NCBI RefSeq assembly: GCF_034702125.1
Contig: NC_085872.1
Coordinates: forward strand, 34,148,588 to 34,212,587
DNA length: 64,000 nucleotides
Source of the DNA: Engraulis encrasicolus
Taxonomy: Eukaryota; Chordata; Actinopteri; Clupeiformes; Engraulidae
Direction of reading: 5' to 3'
The position numbers and the translations under genes were made by a program. This document shows positions 1 to 11,900 of the stretch, in pieces (position 1 is the stretch's first letter; every line of letters starts with the position of its first letter). The notes beneath the pieces were generated by a model. It ran no database searches, was not told the origin of the DNA, and was given only the letters and a program-made list of their open reading frames with translations.

Positions 1-1061
1 TGCGGTGCACATGGCCTGCTATACCCTCCGTTGACCAGCAGGTGTACATGCCAGCGTCATCCGATCCAGCGTTGGGGATCACAAGGCTGTCCCTACTGAT
101 GTGATGTTTATCCGACGGAGCCAGCTGGTTGTCCCCTCTATACCAGGTCGCCTCTGCCAGGTTAGAGATGAGCTCACACTTCAGCTTCACATTGCTTCCC
201 ATTACGAAGCTGGTGTTGATCATCTTTGCCTTCTCTGAGACGGGACGCAAAAAAAAAGGGAAACAGTCAGGGTTGTTCACAGTGAATTGATAGATGAACT
301 GTAAACCTTGAGTAATAACATCTGGATCAGATAGTTCTGCTACTCATTGTTATAAAACATAAAAATCCGCCATACATATTGTTGAAACACAAACAAATAG
401 GCCTACATATGGCACACGAGAGTGCAGGTCTACATAACAGTAAAACCACATCCATAAACACATACTGTATAGGCACTTATCCGCAATTCCCCACACCAGT
501 CTTGCCAGTTTTGTCAATTTTACACGTGAACTGGGTGTAGAAACGTTAAGGGTGTAGACAAAGACCTTAGTAAACTACCTGAAGGGGGGCATAGAGAAGT
601 ATCTCCATCCTGCAGGTTCTGAATCAGCTTCCTGTTAGGGGTAACAGACAATTAGATAGACATGTAGTGTACAGACAGGGTTTACAGCCCCCCCTAGAGT
701 CAGGTAAACAGACCTGCAAACTCGTCAAAGAAAAAAAGGTGACAGTCCCCAGCGGACGCTGCAACCCCCCCCGCACGCGCGGGCCCATCTCAGAGGCAAC
801 TTGAGCTGACATAGCCTACACCACGCAAGTAAAAATTATGAGGCAAATAGTTTAATTTCACCCGATTCTCTTGCTCTTCAAAGCACTTTGAACTACCATT
901 GTCTATTAACTATAGTAAGGGAAAGTCCTATAGAAGATATTTATTTGTTTAGAAATAACACAGTGATAGGTCAGCCCGAGACTGTTGCAAGCCAACAGAG
1001 AAATGTGTACCCGTAAACAAACTCACTCTGCTTTCTGTGTAATGGTTGGTTGGCAGGACGC

Positions 1062-1121
<60 letters not shown>

Positions 1122-4100
1122 AACTCTGGTTCTACATGATTCACGTGAATGACCTAATTGGCCAGGAAAAAGGTGACTGTCACTAAAAGGTGACGAGTTT
1201 GCAGGTGCAGGTATGGGTAAATGATGGATCTTGAGAACTGGTACCTCTTTGCTTGAGTCTGTGCCGAGCTGATGGCAGTACACTGTCCTGAGGTGAGATC
1301 CCATGCACAGTAGGGATCACGGGCAAGGACACAGTCCGCACAGGATTTATACCGGCCACAAGAACTCAGTGGCATCTGCACTATGCCGACTTCAGAGCCC
1401 ACTAACAGGTGACCCTGAATACACAATTAGGAGCAACATAACTAACATGATACTTATCCAGTACGCACAATAAACATCTGAACACAGGAACAATACATTT
1501 TACGTTACGCTTGGATGGCAGATCAGAGATGTAGTGTTTCAGTACATGTATGCTACTGTGTATGCTGTAGTTAATTTGCATATTGCAATGTTTGTGAATT
1601 ACCGTGCTTTCAGAGAGCCTGAGAATCTTGATTGCATTGGATGACTGAAAGAGTTGCACTTCCTCAATTATGAAGGTGTCTGCTGCATTGTCTGCAGGGT
1701 AGTCGACGGCTTTGAGTACAGAGCCAGAGTCTGTGAAAGATCATACATATAAACACTGCTGAAGTATTTAATTGACATGTCATAACACAAAACCTGAATG
1801 TTAGTGTTAGGTATTGAAATTAATGACAATAATATGTCATACTTGTTATGGGTTAAGTACTGATTGAATAACAAAATGCCTGTTCTATTGCACACCCTTA
1901 GTTGTTGTAATTATTTTTACATACATGTAGAACCTGTTTTCCTGCTTTAAATAAACACCACTGAAATTGTCTTGTTGAAGTACACAGGTACCTTAGAAAG
2001 AGGTGTGAAAAGTTAACGTAAAAGTAAAAAAAAGAAACAAAGTTTCCCTCCATCACAGCTAAGAAATCGGGAATAACGAGTAGACCTGTCTTGCAACCAG
2101 CTAACTCGGCACTGGTTGGATCATGTTTGAGGTGGGTTTTTCTTGTTAGATTTGTAGTATTTATTTAGTATAGAACAACACAGTCTATCAAGCTCATGAG
2201 GTACAATGGAGTAAATGGTGTAACAGCTATGTAATATCATGTGCTTGTATTGTAATTATACCACAAATTTTCATTCACTTTTAATTTTGACACCTCTGGC
2301 CTTAGGTAGCTTGTCCTGTGATTCCCACCACTACACTACACAGTGACAGTTAATACCATCTCAGATATCTACCTGTGCCAATGAACATGACTGGGTAAGT
2401 GGCTCCATCCAAAGCTGCCACAGGGGCCACTACAATGCGCAGGAACCAGGCCCCTTTCTTTACCAGCAGTGGCCGGCTGCTGATTGGCTGAACCGCCTGG
2501 TCCATCAGTGGGCGGTCTCGGATAAACTGCAGAGTCTTGTCAGGCAGGTCGAGAGAGCTCTGAATGCCCTGCTCACGTGCCTCGGCGTCAATGCACTGCG
2601 AATTCAAATTCAAATGCATTCCTTTAGATGTCTTGGCATCACGTAACGTAGTAAACAAACAGGTTTACTTTTGAAAAAAATCAAGCTAACCTCACCTCAT
2701 TCTGATAGTAAATTAATACACATTTAGTGAGAAACATTGTACAATGGTTTCTTGTGATATTTTGATGTAAGTACAATAAATGTAACTGATAAAGGCAAAG
2801 CAGTAGGACAGAAACTGGTGTGGGGTGTGCTGTATAAGGCGAGCCTCACCGCTCCCGGGCGAGGGGTGGGCAGATCACCACTGAACATGACCCATTTCAC
2901 AAAAGAGGTTTCCACGGTAACAGGCGTTTTGAACTTCCCCTCAGTAAACACTTGTTGTATATCATGCATGCTGTATGCACACACAGCTGAATAGTCGGAT
3001 GAGTCCCTGTTAGGGGGAAAAAACAAAACAGTTAATTTGTTCTTACCACCAAAGCAAGTTCTTTGTAGGATTAAGTCTTCAGCCATGGTTATTAGGCTAT
3101 TCTACATCAACATCAACATAATGGACATAGCCTACTGGATTAATGGTTTACTCAGAGGTATGCATGTCCATTGACAGTTACCTTATTTCTTTTAAAGTAC
3201 AGTACATGTAAATCTTAACAATGATTAACAAAGTCAGTGTTTTGTGCACAGTTTAAGAGTTCACTCACATCTGAGGCGTAAAGACGGCGTAGAATATACA
3301 TGAGTTCCAGTCGTCATCAGGACATAAGCGGAACACATCCTGCACTAAGTAAGGCAGCTGGGACTCCAGGACAGGACACTCCAGACGCGCTTTCACAAAA
3401 GATGTCCACTTCCTCTGAAGAGTCCTCTGGCCCCCTAAGTCTCCCTATGGCAAATAGATGAGACAACTCTAACATGACTGACAAATGATATGGGTGACAT
3501 CATATCTTTGTCAGCATTATAGCATGTTTAAAGGTGCACTGTGTAGGATGTGGTCAGAGTTGGTACTGCAAATATGCTGCTCATTGAAACTGTGCTGCCT
3601 AGACCCTATTGGCCTATTGCCAAATATGACCTTTTCATGAATATTTACAAAGTAATACACACATATTTACTAGAATGGCCAAAGTACAGTCATGTTTGCA
3701 GCTAAAAATGTCTATTTCAGGAAATTCAAAATGGGGGACCATGGAGAAGATCCCCTTTTTCATGTGTGAAAAGTGCAATTTTCCAGGTCATACTGAATAC
3801 TTAGAATTTGATTGTGGTGGTAAGTAGGCCTATATTCATGAAAAAGGTAACATTAGTGAATGGGTAACATGAATTCTGGAAATAAACAACTAAAAATCTT
3901 ACACAGTCCACCTTTAATGGGAAAAAACATCTATTTGAATTTAACTAACTTATTTTGTGTGGATAACTTGATTTGAAGTAGGCCCAAAAATACAAATGAG
4001 GTGAGAACCACATGAAGTACCTTGCAGACCCTTGCAACCCGAGACACAGCCAGCTTATGGTAGAAGTCATATTCCACCGCAGTCTCACTGAAGAACAGAT

Positions 4101-7100
4101 AGACCTTGTCGTCATCTCCAGTGGGGCTATTCGCACCCTCAGGAATATGGTCCATGAAAACGAAGTTGGGTTCTGGAGAAGAAGTTCGCAATTGAACCTG
4201 AGGTCACCATGTGTTTACAAATGTGGCCTTTAACCCATTTTAGCCTAAGCCCTTTTTGGGAAAAGCGGCCCTCTCCCTATTAAAACCTAAATATCTCAAT
4301 CTCTGAAGCACATTAAAACATGAAATAGGTTGCATTTAACCCTATACTGCACGGTGTTGCCATATGGCAACATACCATTCTTTTGGCATTTCCTGGTATT
4401 TAAATATACATAATAGACACTGATTGGTTTTCATATTGAAACTCTGGTCTTGTTTTATCCAATTATGTGGTTTGTTGACATCACCTGACACCATACACTG
4501 CCCCAGGCTTGCTCTTTCCCTCACTGTACATGAGCATGTGTCCTTGACAGATTGTTCTGGCATTGGCCAAGATCTTTCACACTTTTTGCAATATTTACAA
4601 AATTTAAAAAATATAGGGATGATCTATAGTTAGTCATGATCTGTTTTCACCATTTGTTTTGTTTTCAACTAAAATTATTTCCATTTTATGTTGAAAAATA
4701 GGTGCGTTGCCATATGGCAACATTGTGCGGTAATGGAACAAGACAGTCAATAGGGAAAGTGTATTGATACAAATACCCAATTCTAATTGATTGATTAATT
4801 GATCTATTGATTGATTGATTGATTGATAACTGATAATATTTATAATTAGTGTAAATGGCTGTCTGTAAAGAGCATTAAAAATGTTATAATAGGTGTACAG
4901 AACTGTTTTATGAGCTTTCACTCTGAGTACATGCATAAAAGCGAACAAGGCCTATGCAGCCTCCCCAGACTGCCAGAAGTATACCACAAAAATTCCCAAA
5001 CCCCAGATTAGAGCATAAAACTACTGTCATCTTGACCATTTGAAGCCTCCAAAATGTTTTGACTTCATGTGTCTGTTATAATTAGGCTAATTAGCACACA
5101 ATGTTTGTGCAAATCTGTCAACCCGATCAAAAATTATTGTACAAAGTCAACCATTTTGAAAGTCAGCCATTTTAAAAGCATAATCTCCACATTTCAAACA
5201 GCTCATAAACCAATTATATTATTAACACACAAGATTTACTGCAAATCCAAGCACCCATTGAAAAGTTGTGGCGTAAACAAAAGGTAGGCCGTCCCAAAAG
5301 ATTGCCAACTTCAAAGTCAGCCATCTTGAAAGTCAGCTATCTTGAAAGCACTGACCTCACAATTTTGCATGGCTTATTTACTTATTATAGAGTGTTATCA
5401 CACAAGGTTTAGTGTAAATCCAAGCATCCATTCAAAAGTTATGACAAATAAACTGTCGTTTATGTTGAAAGATGCTTGGCTCTCAAATCGGCCATCTTGA
5501 ATGTCGGCCATCTTGAAAGTGTTGGCTTCCAAAATTAAATCAGTTCATGTACATATTATAGACAGTTACCATGCACATTTTGTGTGCAAATCTATGCACA
5601 GATATTGTGTTAACATCAAATATATTCATTGGTGGTGGGTCAACGTAATACCATTGAAATACTGTTTTTCGGGGATATAATAAACAGTATTCTCTTGTTC
5701 TCTCAGTGGCAAAAATGTGTTAAATAACTCCCTTGAACTTGTGGGTAAACTTTCAATGTTTTTCTGAGATATAAACAATTATATTTCTATAAAATAATCC
5801 ATAATGTTGAATGGCACTTGTTTGGTCTTGGAGGGAAAATGTACACTGGATCCTTTCCGTAACTGCACAATGTTGCCATATGGCAACAAACCTAAAAGTA
5901 CCCCCCCAAAAAACTTTTTTTTGAAAAAAATTGCAAATATGTCTTAAGAAGTCCATTTTATGTGACAAAAACCATAGTAAGATTTTTTTCCATGATGGGA
6001 TAATAATGCGTGCAGTATAGGGTTAAAAGCTGGAACCTTCATTTTGCACTAGAATGTGTTCATTCAGCTCTAACATACCCACATTTTTAATACAACAGCT
6101 CAAATCTCATGAACCTGAATGCAGCGTATATGTCGCTCCAGGACACAATGGGTTAAGGCAGTAGGAAGGTTGGGATTCCTTATACTTGGGAAAACCGCTT
6201 TAAACACTGTAGACATGCTGCATAGAAATTCCATTAGAAGTTTCATCAGTTTGGCCCAGCTGTGGCTCAAGCGGCTGGGCACTAGCCTAGAAATCTAGAC
6301 GCCCTACAGCTTTTTGCTGTACGGGTCTGGCTCGCGCTAGGCTAGCTGGGCACTTGACTGCTACACTGGCAACCCGGGTTCAATTCTGGCCCGAGGTCAT
6401 TTGCAGAACCCTCCCCGTCTTTCTCTCCCTGCTAATTTCCCATCTCTCTCTACTGTCCTGTCATAATAAAGGCGTAAAAAGCCTGAAAAATATTTTTTAA
6501 AAGAAGTTTCATCAGTCCTCCTGACCTTCCGACATGCCTTGAAGGGGTTAATAAATTGTGAAACTTGCTGGTATGTCTCACCATTAAGCCAGGAGGTCTT
6601 GAACTCGGTGCGGATTGGCTCTGGGGAACCCCGCATCACCACAGGCTCTGAACCCAGGAAGTTCATGGAGGTGGCCGAGTACAGTTCTCCCTCTGCAGAT
6701 GGGGGTGGGGACGGTGGAGAGTGAGAGAGATGTTAGGCCCCTCTGAGTCTCTTGAGACTATTTTAAGTGGTTTTGTGTGTGAGAAACTGTACGCTGTACT
6801 CACCAACCCACACTGATGAGAACCTCTGAAAGGGATCGAAGGGGCATTTCCCTTTCCCATCCTCTTGGTCATTTTGCAGAATCAACTGTCCCTCTGTGTA
6901 ATTCTACCGAGAAGAATCACTCACAGTGTGACACAAGGCAGCAATATGTCTACAACTCGCATTCCAGATTTCAGGAGACTTCGGGAAACCCTCTATCTCA
7001 GGCATGAGCAGTTGAATGACAAATTCATTTTAATAACAAATGGCATAATTGTCTTGCTCACATTAAGTGAAGATGTTCCACAACAAGACGTGAACACATA

Positions 7101-8712
7101 AAATAACTAATCATAACTCACCATGTAATCACACATTGGATTGAAAGCATTGGTTCCACATACAAATATTCTTCCATCCTCTATTGTATGCAGTATGCGG
7201 ATGTAGTTCTGACAGTCAATCTGGAGAAAAGGGTGAAATATATGCACACTCAATGCCATAAATGGACCTTCCTTTCTTTCCATATGTGAGTTATTTATTT
7301 CTCTTGAAGGGTTTAGGATTGAAAAAAAGAGAGAATTAAGGAAAAATTAAGGAAAAACTATTGGTAAAAAATAAGATTGTACATACTTCTTGGTCCTTTC
7401 CCTTATACGTGCATTCTGTCTGCTGTGTATCGGTCACATCCCATTTGACCTGTGTAATAGACACATTATGTTTTAATCATAGACCTGGTTTAAGCCAACA
7501 ATTTACCAGTGAATGCATCTTTGTTCACCAAATAAATATCTTCTCCTGTGTTCTCTGTAATGAAGTATGACCATTGTTATAAATATCCTTAAACAGACCA
7601 TGGCATTATGCCATTTCCCAGTAGGCCAGATCAACAGATTAGCAAGAGGAGCAGGGAGATTTCAACACCAAAATGCATCATCATCTCAAACATTACCATA
7701 TTAGGTTCTAAATCAGTGGCACCAGTAAGGACGAACAGACCGTCCCTACCATTGCAGGTGGTGCACAATATAACAAAAAGAAAAAGAAACATCCTTTACA
7801 GCCACTGCAACTCAAAGATGGAAATTAAAGGGGAATTTCTGCCAATTTCGATATGCTGTTGTATCGCTCATGCTACCCTTGACTTGTCCGTACCCGGTGA
7901 TGCTGAATTTTTCGGCTCAGCCCTTTCCGAGATCTGAGCAATTCTAATGGGGCAGACTTTGTTTACATTAAAAACTTTCTTAACGTAGCCCTGCTCAAAA
8001 TATCACATCGCTGTTTGCTAGTTGTCTGCTGATGTTGCATAACCTTTTGGATTTTATTTGGAATAAATCAAGATGTTTTTGTTTATTGTAAACAAACTCT
8101 GACCCCATAACAATGACCAGGATCTCAGAAAAGGCTGTAGAAAAATTAAAAATATTCTCAGGTACTGACAAGTCCAGTGTAGTGTGAGCATTACAACTGC
8201 ATGTCGAAATTGGTAGAAGTTATCCTTTAATAACATTTTTAAAAAATCTTCCTTCTACAACAACATGAATATAATCTTTTTCTTCTTACAGAGGCCTTCT
8301 TGGTGTTGATGTTGTTGATGTCGAGGGCATAGATGACGCCTCTGGTTCCCAGCACAATCAGACCCAGGTCCTCTCGCAAGATGACCGTGGTGTAGTTCCA
8401 CACATCATCCTCTCTGAACAGCCTCCCGTTGTCACCTGCACACACAACAAACGTTCTACGCTCATTTATCCTCTCAAACATGGCCATGAACAAAAAGCCA
8501 TATGACAAATATCACACAAATATCCATAAAAACAAACATCCATAGCATCTGCTGTGTATTTGAAGCAGTATAGCTCTTCCCAAAGACACAACCGAGCACT
8601 TACTGTGGTAAGGGATGGTCTTTCGGGCAGTGCAGTCCAAAGGCCAGTCTTGGCTTGTCGCTGGACTTGAACAGCAGAGGTGGAGGACACTCAGAACAGC
8701 CAGGACATACAT
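1..8712 (-). CDS. class-4 semaphorin (Sema + PSI + Ig), 3' end beyond the window
   Basis: Secreted or membrane guidance ligand for plexins. Fourteen coding exons, splice-consistent and in frame: 8712-8604, 8435-8290, 7449-7387, 7220-7122, 6903-6804, 6692-6582, 4172-4021, 3444-3269, 3006-2850, 2595-2373, 1730-1603, 1414-1245, 631-579 and 234-1 (open at the edge). About 640 residues are visible. They begin with a signal peptide ([14 protein letters not shown]). The Sema domain spans about residues 45-500, with class-typical NFLGSEP, GDDDKVY and RVARVCK. The PSI domain is about 508-541 ([16 protein letters not shown]). The Ig domain starts at about 563, with the expected cysteines near 582 and 628. 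PSI followed by one Ig domain fits class 4. Wording is nearest to Sema4C/4G/4D types, but the subtype (possibly fish Sema4E) is not resolved by eye. The transmembrane and cytoplasmic exons lie beyond position 1. An RGD tripeptide sits in the Ig domain. Introns hold MITEs, SINEs and a 48-nt poly-C run. Confidence 0.93.
1064..1123. repeat. 48-nt poly-C run followed by 12 A
   Basis: Unbroken C from 1064 to 1111, then A12, in the semaphorin intron between the PSI exon (1245) and the exon at 631. On the transcribed strand it is poly-G, able to form G-quadruplexes. Confidence 0.95.
3528..3917. mobile_element. MITE family 'GGTGCACTGTGTAGGA', copy 1
   Basis: Inverted ends AAAGGTGCACTGTGTAGG and TTACACAGTCCACCTTT. 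It lies in the semaphorin intron between the exons at 4172 and 3444. Relatives are at 34714-35058, 43617-43770 and 50890-51226. Confidence 0.7.
4234..6152. mobile_element. TTAA-flanked piggyBac-like MITE, interrupted by a larger piggyBac-like element
   Basis: The outer element starts CCCATTTTAGCC after TTAA at 4230-4233 and ends GGACACAATGGG before TTAA at 6153-6156. Without its insert it is about 230 bp. Uninterrupted relatives lie at 12497-12725 and 28467-28695. It lies in the semaphorin intron between the exons at 6582 and 4172. Confidence 0.8.
4340..6022. mobile_element. non-autonomous piggyBac-like element, 1683 bp
   Basis: The terminal inverted repeat CCCTATACTGCAC is matched by GTGCAGTATAGGG at the right end, with TTAA at both sides (4336-4339 and 6023-6026). 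No transposase ORF. A 16-bp perfect palindrome GTTGCCATATGGCAAC occurs near both termini and again near 4708. The central part (about 5060-5600) is three diverged units of about 200 bp containing CCATCTTGAAAGT-like stretches. Confidence 0.85.
6250..6500 (+). repeat. tRNA-derived SINE (family 1) with a 62-bp internal insertion
   Basis: The A-box-like TGGCTCAAGCGG and B-box-like GGTTCAATTC are present. The body contains CCCGAGGTCATTTGC and ends at AATAAAGGCGTAAAAAGCC. A relative is at 15793-15965. A 62-bp insert (6283-6344) separates two copies of GCTGGGCAC. Confidence 0.75.
6283..6344. mobile_element. 62-bp micro-insertion with inverted ends
   Basis: It begins TAGCCTAG and ends CTAGGCTA (8-bp inverted ends) and is flanked by the 9-bp direct repeat GCTGGGCAC (6274-6282, 6345-6353). 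The SINE copy at 15.8 kb lacks it, so it looks like a true insertion. Confidence 0.65.
7829..8232. mobile_element. fold-back MITE, copy 1
   Basis: About 400 bp. The two halves are inverted copies: GCTACCCTTGACTTGTCCG on the left, CAAGTCCAGTGTAGTG reading back on the right. The ends are AAAGGGGAATT and TTATCCTTTAA. It ends about 60 bp from semaphorin exon 2. Confidence 0.7.
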
Positions 8713-8930
8713 GGTTTGGCAGCATGAGCAGGTCCGGGACAAAGGCACAGTCAAAGTCTTGGGAGCCGTCCGCGCACACACTGTGGGTCTCAGATAAAGC
8801 CGTGATTCAGGACACAACGCAGGCAGTCGCCTCCTCCACTGCAGCCGCTCAGAGGACACGCCATGGTAAAATATACAGCTGAGAGCAGAGGGAGACGGCT
8901 TCAAAGGCCCAGGACCTGTGTAAAGCCCAT
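8713..8930 (-). promoter_or_regulatory. 5' UTR part of the semaphorin start exon, with upstream AUGs
   Basis: A good splice acceptor (pyrimidine run then CAG) ends at 8931, so the exon starts at 8930 and its first three bases are ATG. Before the main start at 8712 there are two short complete upstream ORFs: 8930-8901 (9 codons) and 8864-8790 (24 codons). A third upstream AUG at 8725 overlaps the signal-peptide coding in another frame. Upstream AUGs of this kind usually reduce translation of the main ORF. A more 5' non-coding exon is expected near 10.5-10.9 kb but I could not define it. Confidence 0.6.
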
Positions 8931-11900
8931 CTGAGAGAAAGAGATGGAGAGAGAGAGAGAGGGAGAGCGTTGGAGAAAGGCAATGAAAGGACACTGAAGG
9001 AGTCTTGGTCTTAGCCGCAGTATATCTGTCAGTGCTATAGTGATGCAAATGAGAGGTCAGAGAGCTGTTCATGTGGTGTGAAGACTTTTGATTCCTGCGT
9101 GCCAGGCACCGCGGCATGTGATGGGGGCCACTCAAAGAAGAGCCTCACCAACAGCCTATGAGCTACAACGATAAATTTGCACATGCAAGTACGGAATCCC
9201 TGAATCATTTGCTAGAAGTGGGAGAGGAGGAATTTGTATGTGAGAGTGGCGTCTCAGCTGTGGCCTTCACCGTGACAGCTAAATAGTGTGTCACTTGCAT
9301 GTGCATATGTTTAACTTTTTTTGGAATTGTAACATGTACACAAAAATGTGTCTGATGCCTCCTCAAGGAGCCTCACCTCTAGACGCCTGGGCCCCTACTG
9401 TGTTTTAAGCTATAGGCCTACAGTGCTTGTAAATAGCACTCTCCATTCATTTGGATTCACCAACATGTTCTATCTTTCTCTGCGTGACGATCAGCAGTGA
9501 CAGTAATCCAAGAATCCAATTTTCACATAATCTTTTGAACTACGCCTTCATATCCTCTGAACAGCATTCCAACTCTTACAGTCTATTGTACTTTCAAGCA
9601 CAGTATTGGTCTCTAGAGTGCACTCACTACTCAACAGTGATGTGAAAGAGTAAACAAAGAAGTATGTACTGAAACACAGCTTCTATTTATATACTGGTTT
9701 GCAACATCCTGTTTCATTGCCCTACACTAACCTAGCCTACTAACACTCCAAAGTTTACTAACCACAAATACATAAGCTCATAAAATACATGGACAATATA
9801 TTGGGAATGGGCATTACAATTTTTTTGTTTGATTTCAGTGCAGTTCATGCGTACATTATCTTCCACAAACCCGTCACAGACTTTATCCTCACCCTATGCA
9901 TACAGCTGAAGGCCCCTGACTATGAATCCATATCTTTACTGATGCCTGCGAGAAATGAGCTCCATCATGTTCAGGAATGCGAGTTTCCTGACATGATAAC
10001 GTGCCTGACATCTGTCTACCCCTCAGGCAAGGAGTCCACACAAGGAGTCCACACCCACAACGGTGTTTCAGGTCTCAAAATGGCACCCTGGTTGCAACAT
10101 ACTTGAGACGTGTGTTGTTGTTGTTTAAACTCATCCACTGAACATTTTGACTGGTTATGAAAGAATGTTTCATATATCTAAACAGAGTGATTTTGCAGAT
10201 CCTATTATTTGTGAGCAGAGGGGCAGGTTTACTCAGGGACAGCCAGACTGATTGTGTCCTTCTCTGACTATAAATAAAAGTGTCATTAACTCTTCAACTT
10301 GTGAAAACAGACTCCAGAATGCAAGCAATTAAGCCCTGTTTGGGGTTTAGCAAAAAAAGTATTTTAAATATATTCCACATAAACATTTCTGTGTGCTTGC
10401 CGGCCCTTGAGAGTTCAAGTTCCCGGAAGTAGACACACCTTGAATCACTGAACCGTCCACTAATTAAGATGTACAGGTGCAACATGTACATTTCGTGTAG
10501 AAGATTACAGTAGACAAGTATGGCAAATAAAAATGAACTGACCTCACTTCATCATCTGTCCAGAATCAGTGCAGAGCCAGGTTAGTCCAGCTGTCAACAA
10601 GAAATCGGGTTCATCACAAATGACACAGCCACCAACTTCTGTTCTCTGTGCAGGACAGCTTGCAAGCATTACAGAAGGAACGCCCCCTTTGTGTTTTCAG
10701 TTGTGCGTCTGCAGAGTGGAAGCGCTCCAGTTGCATTGAGTGTAGGGGTACAAGGGGAGGGGCTGTCCAACCTCCTCTCAAAGACTCTCTACTTGGCAAC
10801 AAGCGTGCAAGAGCGTGCTGCAACAGGCAACTTGACAAGTTACTACAGAGTTGTGTGGTTAGTTTTTGAGGGAGTGCCTTGGTGCATGCGCAGCAGGGGA
10901 GGAAATGGTGAGACGAGTATTACACGTATTACCATTGTGAGTATATATTAGGTCTATTATAGAGGCCCAGAATAGGATTCCTTTTCCCCTACATTCTGCC
11001 CACCCAAAGCAGGTTCTTTGGAGTCAGAAGTGCATGAGAGGGTTAAACAGGATTTTCTTTCACTGGTGAAAAGACTAATTACACACTGAGAAGTACAGAC
11101 GGGTTTCCTCTGTTTTCCTGGAGGGGACAAAGTGTTCAGGGGCTTCCGCAGGAATGGAATGGAATGAGAATGATGCCGGGTGCGTATCCTCAGTAGCTTG
11201 TGCTTAATGGTGACATTTTTTTATTTTAAAGCATGTGACTCTTGTTGGCGTACAAAGGTCAGGATTCAAGACAAACACGTGAGAGAACACTTAAGATATG
11301 TTATCAAGTTGGTGGCTTATCTCACTTAACTTCACATATTTTTGAATAACAGTCAAACTGTATCATAAAATAATTTGAAAATCAAAACACTTAACAAAGG
11401 TCACCAGAGGCTAGTCTCATAATTAGGGACATCATAGCTTAAGTCTATAATAGGTCCCAGCGTCATGTATTGCATATTGTCAGACGAAAAGCAGGTTTTG
11501 TAATATCAACAGACTGGACAGTCTGGTTTTGCACACACTTAAGCCAAGGCAGTTACCCTTTTCAGTCATCTAGACATTATGATCATCATTCACATCTACA
11601 AAGGATGTGAATTCACATGGAACCCAACCTGTTAACAGCAGAGTGAATTACCCACTAAACTATATCATTTTTAGCCTTGTAAACTAGACAAACTCACCAT
11701 ACAGGCCAACAATAGTTTTGCCTCATGCCTTAGTCTAGCCTCGTTCATTCTAGGATTTCCACTACAGGCACCAGTCGTAGCCCACAAGATCACAACACAA
11801 CACAACCTCGTCTTTCACCCTTCTGTTTGAATCTTCAGTGCGGACTTTGGCAGGATGGTGGTGACTGCAGAATGGCTACACCCAGGGCCGCTAACAGCTC

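Noticed and set aside
8512..9135. 207-codon open frame extending upstream of the semaphorin start
   Set aside because: It crosses a strong splice acceptor at 8931 and the donor at 8604 and includes low-complexity CT repeats; the signal peptide starts at 8712.
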